From positions 1,426,001 through 1,490,000 of the forward strand of contig CAMGYJ010000003.1 of assembly GCA_946122785.1 (NCBI GenBank): DNA of 64,000 nt. Direction: 5' to 3'. Both the position numbers and the translations under genes were made by a program. This stretch comes from Linum tenue (Eukaryota; Streptophyta; Magnoliopsida; Malpighiales; Linaceae). Positions 59,001 through 64,000 of the stretch are shown here, piece by piece. How positions within the stretch are numbered: position 1 is the first letter of the stretch; every line of letters begins with the position of its first letter. The notes under the pieces were generated by a model. The model was given only the letters and a program-made list of their open reading frames with translations. It searched no databases and was not told the DNA's origin.

Positions 59001-60663
59001 ATACTTGCATGGCCGATAGAGCACTATGGGGGCCATCTTCTCGCAAGAGATGGATCGTGTGAAACTCCCCCTCCTTCTCCAAACACATCGTGTTGGAGTT
59101 GGGCTTCAAGAGCACTCCCTCCTTGTCGAGGAAGTTGATGCCGAGGATGACTGGGTGATCGTCCATGGTGACGACGGAAAAGTCGATGAGACCTTCCCAC
59201 TCGCCAAGCTTCACTGGCACGTTGTGAGCAACTCCATGGATTGGGATGGACTCCGAATTGATCGTCTTGAGCCTCCCTTGCCCCTTCTCGTAAGCAATAC
59301 CCAGCCGGTTTGCCTCCTCGATGCGAAGGAAGTTGTCCGTGGCACCGGTATCCACCAAGGCTTTTGACTCGCCTTGCATGAATTGCGCCAGAACATAGCA
59401 CCTCCCACGCTTGCTCTCCTTGACGTCGGTCTTTGCCGCGCCAAGCTTGCGGATTGAGCCAATCTTGGCCTCCGCCGCCTTGGGCTCCTCATCTTGAGCT
59501 TCCATGGCCGCCAATCTTGCCTTCCTTGGGCAATCCCGCACTCGATGTGGTCCGTCGCAAAGGAAGCAAGACATGGGTTTTGGCTCGTACTTACCCCCTT
59601 TGCTCGAACCACCTTGGTGTTGAGCGCGAGTGCCCTCCTTGAAAGGCTTCTGCTGTTCTCCACCCTTGTTGGGCTTCGAACCCTTCTCTTTGCCGCTGCT
59701 CTCTTGCCTTTTGTACTCAACAAAAGACTCCGCCGTGGCCATGGCAGTTGCAAGGTCTTGCACTCCTCGACGTTGCATCTCCATCTTGGCCCATGGTTGC
59801 AGCCCATCAAGAAAGCCGTGCATGGCCTCCTTGTCCGTGATGTCCGGGATCTCTAGAAGCAGCTCCGAGAATTCTTTCACGTATTCTCGAACTCCACCCC
59901 TCTGGGTGAGTCTTCTCAACTTCGAACGGGCTTCAAACTCCACGTTCTCCGGGTAGAACTGCCTCTTGATTTCTCTCTTGAAATCTTCCCACGTTACCAT
60001 CACACAAGTACCTCTTTCGACGTCCGCTTCACGTCGCCTCCACCACACCATTGCAACATCGACCAAGTATAGTGGAGCGGTACGAAGTTTTACCTCATCC
60101 TCTTGGATGCCGGATGCCTTGAAGTATTGCTCAAGACTCCAAAGGAAGTTCTCTAACTCCCTCGCGTTCCTTGAACCTCCGAAGTTCTTCGGTCTTGGAA
60201 CATCAGCACGTGGGACGGATTGCACCGGGGCTGGTCCGTTAGCCATGGCTCTCTTCACGAGAGTGACCTCACTCTTGAGGTCTGCAATATCCTCCTTCAC
60301 GCCGACTAGCTCAGCCTGGACTTGCTCTTTCACAACTTCAAGGGCGTTGTTCATGGAGGCGGTGATGGTGTTGTTGATGAGGGCCACAAGCTCTTCCCGC
60401 ATCCCATCGTGGTTGATCTCCAAGCTTGTCAACCGACCCGCCATTCCTTGAACATCGCCTTGGACTTGGGCGAAGTTACCTCCCAAATCCTCGATGGCGG
60501 TGATGTCTTCCGCCAACTTCACTTCCACTCGAGAGACTCGCCTCTCCAGTGCCGCCATAGGATCACGAGTGCTTGACTTGTCACCCTTTGGCTTGGGATG
60601 CTTGGTTTGATCCCTTCCGCGCCTCTCCTGCTCGGCGGTAACGCCGCTGTCTGATCCCGACAT
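56056..60663 (-). CDS. Chromovirus gag-pol polyprotein (1,535 aa, intact)
   Basis: A single open frame carries the whole polyprotein of a Ty3-type retrotransposon. Order of parts: coiled-coil N-terminus, gag (~150-330), zinc knuckle [13 protein letters not shown] (~366-378), aspartic protease [12 protein letters not shown] (~430-440), reverse transcriptase with [10 protein letters not shown], RNase H with [10 protein letters not shown], integrase zinc finger (HPGIERTQ...CLVCQQDK) and core ([10 protein letters not shown]...[12 protein letters not shown]), and a C-terminal chromodomain ([19 protein letters not shown]) that would guide integration to marked chromatin. All catalytic motifs seen are canonical. 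The start is the first ATG after the leader, about 80 nt from the 5' LTR. With LTRs that look identical, this copy is young and may still be mobile. Confidence 0.95.
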   Translation of the reverse strand: MSGSDSGVTAEQERRGRDQTKHPKPKGDKSSTRDPMAALERRVSRVEVKLAEDITAIEDLGGNFAQVQGDVQGMAGRLTSLEINHDGMREELVALINNTITASMNNALEVVKEQVQAELVGVKEDIADLKSEVTLVKRAMANGPAPVQSVPRADVPRPKNFGGSRNARELENFLWSLEQYFKASGIQEDEVKLRTAPLYLVDVAMVWWRRREADVERGTCVMVTWEDFKREIKRQFYPENVEFEARSKLRRLTQRGGVREYVKEFSELLLEIPDITDKEAMHGFLDGLQPWAKMEMQRRGVQDLATAMATAESFVEYKRQESSGKEKGSKPNKGGEQQKPFKEGTRAQHQGGSSKGGKYEPKPMSCFLCDGPHRVRDCPRKARLAAMEAQDEEPKAAEAKIGSIRKLGAAKTDVKESKRGRCYVLAQFMQGESKALVDTGATDNFLRIEEANRLGIAYEKGQGRLKTINSESIPIHGVAHNVPVKLGEWEGLIDFSVVTMDDHPVILGINFLDKEGVLLKPNSNTMCLEKEGEFHTIHLLREDGPHSALSAMQVLKGFKKNEPTFLVSLKMEEEGGSAGITTPIIEGFLEEFDDVMPSELPKKLPPRREVDHKVELEPGAKPLSRAPYRMSPPELEELRRQLKDLVDAGYMRPSKSPFGAPVLLQKKKEGSLRMCIDYRAINKLTVKNKWPIPNIGDLFDQFGDAMWFTKLDLRSGYYQVRIAEGDEPKTACVTRYGSYEFLVMPFGLTNAPATFCTLMNQVFEPFLDRFVVVYLDDIVVYSKTLDEHAEHLRQVFQVLRDNELYVKREKCTFAATEVPFLGHIIGGGKLKMDGAKVQAIQEWEPPTKVPELRSFLGLANYYRRFIKGYSNIAAPLTDLLKKNKAWDWSERCQEAFEALKQAVVKEPVLVLPNPTLAYEVQTDASDFAIGGVLMQDGHPIAFESRKLSETERRYTVQEKEMTAVVHCLRTWRHYLLGSKFVVKTDNVATSYFLTQKKLTPKQARWQDFLAEFDFVMEYNPGKANSVADALSRKSAAASISQPMFPLKERIVEGLGHDPFAKTVAEYIEQGKTRRFWMKDGLIMTKGERVFVPRWANLRKEIMKECHDSKWAGHPGIERTQALIEEAYFWPRMRDDVEMYVKTCLVCQQDKMEQRSPAGLLEPLPTPQRPWESVSMDFIIGLPKVDGCGCIMVVVDRFSKYGVFIPGPKDMTAEDAARLFFKNVVKYWSVPSNIVSDRDGRFTGRFWRELFKIMGSDLNFSTAFHPQSDGQTERVNALLEVYLRHYVSANQRDWVKLMDTAQFSYNLHRSESTNTSPFELATGQQPLTPTTVATGYRGNSPAAYKFAKGWHEKMEMAKSYLARASKKMKKWADKKRRHLEFEEGDMVMIKFYPHRFKHLKNVHKGLLRRYEGPFPIVKRIGAVAYKVELPTHLEIHPVFHVSQLKPFHEDKDDEQRRESQRAPTLITKTHDHEVEEVMARRVIPRRGVHPSFVEYLVKWRNLPESEATWEKELTLWKNKDLIEAFHQEDATRASRA

Positions 60664-60742
60664 TTTTGGTGAGGTTCTTCCTTTCCTTCTGGCTCAGGTT
60701 CAACTTTGCTAGCACAAAGCCGAACCAGGCTCTGATACCACT

Positions 60743-61179
60743 TGTCACGACCTTACTCTCGATCGTGCGGCCCTAGCTCTCAATTCCGTTAGAGCGCTAG
60801 GCAGCCTTTCTCTCAACTCACTTGAAAGCAAAGAACAAGAACACAAGACAAAGGATTGGGAGAACTCTCTAGTGTGTATTACTCTCAAAAATGATGGAAT
60901 GAGTTACAAGTGAGGGAGATGGCTCCTTATATAGGCCTCTCCTCATACAAGGCATCAATGCCCCTCATAATGTCCCTCTACTACATCAATACACCCATTA
61001 AGTCCCCCCATTATGCACTCTATAAATACTACCATAATGTAGCTAATAAGTGCACCATTAAGCTCTCTATTAAGGTGGAGAATCCTAGGAGCATCTCTAT
61101 GCTACTAGTCTTCCATGCATGACACATGTGCAGCCTTGTTGTCACCTTGTTGGCGCCATGTCATCGGCCACATGTGACA
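60743..61179 (-). repeat. 5' LTR of the chromovirus
   Basis: 437 bp, preceded (on the plus strand) by GGCTCTGATACCACT, the complement of the tRNA-iMet primer site. The 70-codon plus frame that appears in both LTRs is not a gene. Confidence 0.93.
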
Positions 61180-61180
61180 A

Positions 61181-61400
61181 TACCCAGTGGCAGAGCCACA
61201 TTGTTACTTGTTAGGCTTATGAACTCCACTTGAAAATAAAATAAAATAAAAAATGTATGAACTACTAGTTATTTCATACAGTTTACTTATTGTTTTCTAA
61301 TTACAACATAAATGTTGAAATTGGTCATGTTTACTCCATATCAGTAAAAAAAATTATTGGTTTACATCCCATTTGATAGATTTCTGGTTACGGCAATATC
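61181..61400. other. Remainder of GDSL intron 1
   Basis: AT-rich sequence after the chromovirus, continuing the intron interrupted at 55607. No feature beyond intron sequence is seen. Confidence 0.5.
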
Positions 61401-62056
61401 TCTACCAGCTAAAATATTAGGTGTGAAGAATTTGGTGCCACCTTAGAAGGAACCAACTCTGCAGCTGCAAGAGCTCCTCACTGGTGTAGCTTTTGGTTCC
61501 GCCGGTGCTGGTTATAACCCTATCACCTCTCTAATTACGGTAATAAAAAAAGCAAGTACCTTATAGCCTCATCTTATAACCCTTTTTCTTTTCCTTCTTC
61601 ATTCGCCTTATCTCAATAATTTACGAATTACAAAGAAAAAAAACTTAAAATAATGAACGTTATCTCATTCGTTTTAAAATTATCAAACTCGAGATCTCCA
61701 CATATCTATGAAGGGGGCAATAACAATAAAGGATCAGTTAGAGATGTACAAAGAGTACAGGAGCAAGATCAATGTGAGCGTGGGGAAAGAAAGAGCAGAC
61801 GCCATCCTTTCCACAAGCCCCCATGTTATCGTCCTAGTGACCACCGACATATTTGCCAACCCAGCCAGGAGAGCTCAATACGACTTCAATGCATACACTG
61901 ACAAACACGTCGCATTAGCTGTAGATGTGTATCAGGGAACAATTCAAATGAATTGATTCCCCCGCTCTCTGAACAGAAGGAGACAAGAACATGGAGTGAC
62001 GTCGTTTCTGGCACCACTTGAAGAAAGGCTGGAACGACAACGTATCAAGACCACAC

Positions 62057-64000
62057 TGTCAATTTATAATTTAAGTCCAAATGTTATGTTTTTACACACT
62101 TTTCCCTTTATGACCTGTACTTGCTTCTGATGCAAGGTTGTCTTGTTCTACAACTTTAACCCAGCTATACAAGCTGCCAAACTAATGAGAAGAGACTAGG
62201 TTTTTCAGTTTTCAACAATCACAAAGTTGATGTTATGGTATCAGAGCTTTGGTGCTGGAAACCCTAGCCGCCACCAGCCTCCATGGCTCAAGAAGCAGCA
62301 GCTGCAGGAGTCTCATATGCAGCCAGTCCTGACCCTATGGCAGATCCTTTCTACCTCCATGGATCTGAACAACCTGGTCTTGTTCTTGTTGCAGAGAAGC
62401 TCACTCCAACCAACTACAATTACTGGAGTAAAGCAATGTACAACACACTTGGAGCCAAAAACAAACTTGGCTTCATCAATGGCACTCTTGTTGAACCAGA
62501 AGCAAACCACTCTACAGCCTGGGCTTGGGCACGAAACAACATTATGGTGCTCTCCTGGATCCAACAGGCAGTTGACCCTGGCATCAGGAAGACCATCATG
62601 TCCATCAGAAAAGCCTCTGAAGCATGGACAAGTCTCAGAGCTCGTTATGGTCAAGGAGACATGATCCGGGTTGTAGAGCTCATTGAGTCACAGGCCACCC
62701 TGAAACTAGGTAATATGTCTGTCACTGAATACTATGGTGATCTGATAGCTCTACGAGATGAACTAGACAACTACCAACCCCTAGATTCCTGTGCCTGCAC
62801 ACCTACCAGTCACAACCAGTGTAGAGAAATGCAACAAGTGTATGTCTATAGGGATACTAATTATGTCATACAGTTCTTGAGGGGTCCTAATGACAACTAC
62901 AGCAGTGTAAGATCCCAGGTTTTGTTTGGAGACACCCTACCAACCATTGACAGGGTTTTCCAAAGGGTTCTCCAACATGAAAGATAACTTTATGGTACTT
63001 CTCACTCAAAGCCCCTGCCTGCTGAACCTATGACATAAAAATCCTCTAACATTCCTGGTGGCAAGAAGCCCAAACCCTTCTGCACATACTGCAAAGCTCA
63101 GGGCCACACATAAGATATCTGTTTCCATAAACACGGCTGGCCTCTAGGAATGACCTCCAAGGGAACCAACCCATCTGGCAAATCCCTTAAATGCACCTAC
63201 TGCAAGAAGCTTGGACACATATAAGACAAATGCTTCTCTAAACATGGCTATCCACCAAGTTCAAATGGAGCAGGTCGTGGCAACAACAATAGATCTAAAC
63301 CCTCTGTTAATGCCACCTGCACCACTGATGTCACTACTCCACAAGAGGAATTCAAACTGACCAAAGTAGACCATGACAGACTGATGAAGCTAATGAGCAC
63401 CAACTCTCATCCATCCACTAGTTCTGGCTTCTCAGTTGCAACATTTTGTTCCAACCCACCTCAGTCACTAGGTAAATATTTTCTAAGCAATCAAGTTTCC
63501 ACCCCCTACAATGAAACCTGGATACTTGACACAGGGGCATCATACCACATAGTATGTTCCCTTAACCATCTAGCCAATTCCAGACCTATTCATGCTGTTT
63601 ACATTACTCTCCCCACTGGACAGCAAGTCCAAGCTACCCATGTTGCGACAGTGCATTGCATTGCTGGTCTAACACTTGAGGAAGCATTATTTGTTCCTCA
63701 ATCCAGTTTCAATCTTGTGCCAGTCAGCGAATTGACCAAGAACAGGTCTCTTTGTTTGACATTCTTCTTTGATGTATGTTTGATTCAGGACATGCAGCTG
63801 AGGAGGATGACTGGTTCTGCTAAGCTTTTCCATGGCCTCTACCTAATAGACAAACCCCCTTTAGATAGTAGTCCTAACCACATCACAGCAGCCACTACTC
63901 AAGGTTTTGATCTTTGGCACTTCAGACTAGGACATGTCTCCCATTCTAAACTTGGATCACCCTTCTCACAAATTTAATCTTCTAATCCATCTATTAAAGC
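62057..64000 (+). mobile_element. Ty1/copia retrotransposon, 5' part (runs off the window)
   Basis: The primer site TGGTATCAGAGC is at 62236-62247, followed by gag from 62283. The 5' LTR probably starts TGTCAATTTATAATT at 62057 and ends near 62223-62230, i.e. only about 170 bp, as in short-LTR copia lineages (Ale/Retrofit-like). The LTR end is uncertain because no second LTR is in view. The element continues beyond 64000. Confidence 0.8.
62283..64000 (+). pseudogene. gag and protease region of the last copia element, five in-frame TAA codons
   Basis: From ATG 62283 one frame runs through gag (ADPFYLHGSEQPG, LTPTNYNYWSKAM), two CCHC knuckles (CTYCKAQGH..., CTYCKKLGH...), the protease motif WILDTGASYHI (about 63.52 kb) and the integrase-zinc start LWHFRLGHVSHSKL. 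No frameshift occurs. The only breaks are TAA codons at about 62985, 63036, 63111, 63222 and 63975. Two of them fall at the equivalent position of the two knuckles (GHT-stop-D and GHI-stop-D). No TAG or TGA occurs in the frame. As written it cannot make the polyprotein without readthrough. Confidence 0.8.

Larger units (their letters stand above)
55608..61179 (-). mobile_element. Intact Ty3-type chromovirus (minus strand)
   Basis: A 5.57-kb element with 437-bp LTRs (55608-56044 and 60743-61179) that appear identical by eye. A 4-bp ATAC, or 5-bp AATAC if the final LTR A is shared, flanks it. The iMet-type primer site TGGTATCAGAGCC lies next to the right (5') LTR. The purine tract GGTGGGGGAGGA lies next to the left (3') LTR. 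It encodes one long gag-pol frame with a C-terminal chromodomain. Small size, short LTRs and chromodomain suggest the Reina-type chromoviruses; the clade is an inference. It sits in the first intron of the GDSL pseudogene. Confidence 0.95.
55106..61958 (+). pseudogene. GDSL esterase/lipase pseudogene, split by a chromovirus
   Basis: Exon 1 (55106-~55385) has a hydrophobic signal-like segment (LVQLGAAGSFVLLVFNIYV) and block I TVFTFGDSFV. It then jumps to YGRDFPRRTPTGRFSNGRL, missing the ~20 residues that normally hold GNNN. After the retroelement, exon 2 (~61400-61540) reads GVKNLVPP, a TAG stop (61444-61446), then LLTGVAFGSAGAGYNPITS. Exon 3 (~61700-61956) reads ITIKDQLEMYKEY...SVGKERADAIL up to AYTDKHVALAVDVY, but has lost residues around the usual NDI (VTTDIFAN). 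The final exon with the catalytic Asp/His is not found before the next copia element. Not functional even without the insertion. Confidence 0.85.

Noticed and set aside
59966..60451. 161-codon plus frame, and several others antisense to the chromovirus polyprotein
   Set aside because: Mirror frames of a long coding region with strong codon bias; no domain resemblance.
1..64000. CRISPR arrays, phage or bacterial operon features
   Set aside because: No regularly spaced identical repeats and no bacterial gene organisation; the window is plant nuclear DNA.

Overview
This is nuclear DNA from a flowering plant, most likely a eudicot. The evidence is spliced genes with GT-AG introns, a type I vacuolar H+-pyrophosphatase, a PB1-bearing MUSTANG-type domesticated transposase, a GDSL lipase relic, plant-style tRNA genes with CAA motifs just upstream, and many Ty1/copia, Ty3/chromovirus and hAT-type elements. 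I cannot name the species. The window is gene-poor: four protein genes, one GDSL pseudogene, three tRNA genes and two box C/D snoRNA genes. Most of the rest is transposable elements or AT-rich sequence without recognisable content.

Layout. 1-10,000: no confident gene, several MITEs (2754-3017, 3175-3611, 8935-9638) and a broken RNase H-like fragment near 4.4 kb. 10,068-13,283 (minus): a seven-exon H+-PPase gene (767 aa). 13.85-15.37 kb: a hAT-like MITE nested in a second repeat. 15,815-21,236: a degenerate Ty1/copia element carrying a 578-bp foreign insert. 22.1 kb and 31.4 kb (minus): two copies of a dicistronic tRNA-Gly/C-D snoRNA gene within a diverged duplication. Between them lie two hAT relics, a non-autonomous LTR element (27,517-29,445) and a solo LTR. 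31.87-32.97 kb (plus): a small acidic-protein gene whose exon is repeated four times. 33.65-35.62 kb (plus): a four-exon RING-H2 gene. 36.17-39.6 kb (minus): the MUSTANG-like gene, convergent with the RING gene. 39,745-39,818: tRNA-Arg(TCG).

41-55 kb is a nest of elements. Related MITEs sit in a (TA)n tract. A Ty1/copia element (41,287-54,190) landed in one of them. Its 5' LTR was then hit by a second copia element (41,637-46,590), and its pol by a 2.3-kb solo LTR (50,088-52,405). From 55.1 kb a GDSL lipase pseudogene is split by an intact chromovirus (55,608-61,179) with LTRs that look identical and one open 1,535-codon frame. A further copia element starts near 62.06 kb and runs off the window.

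The points I consider most worth checking are these. First, the copia element at 41,287-54,190 has no tRNA-type primer site; instead a perfect 16-bp complement of its own LTR lies 2 nt after the LTR, as in self-primed Tf1. Second, the tRNA-Gly/snoRNA dicistron is duplicated. Third, a four-copy exon array is present. Fourth, the last copia element has in-frame stops that are all TAA. Exon boundaries were set by eye from GT/AG sites and frame continuity; no alignment or transcript data were available.
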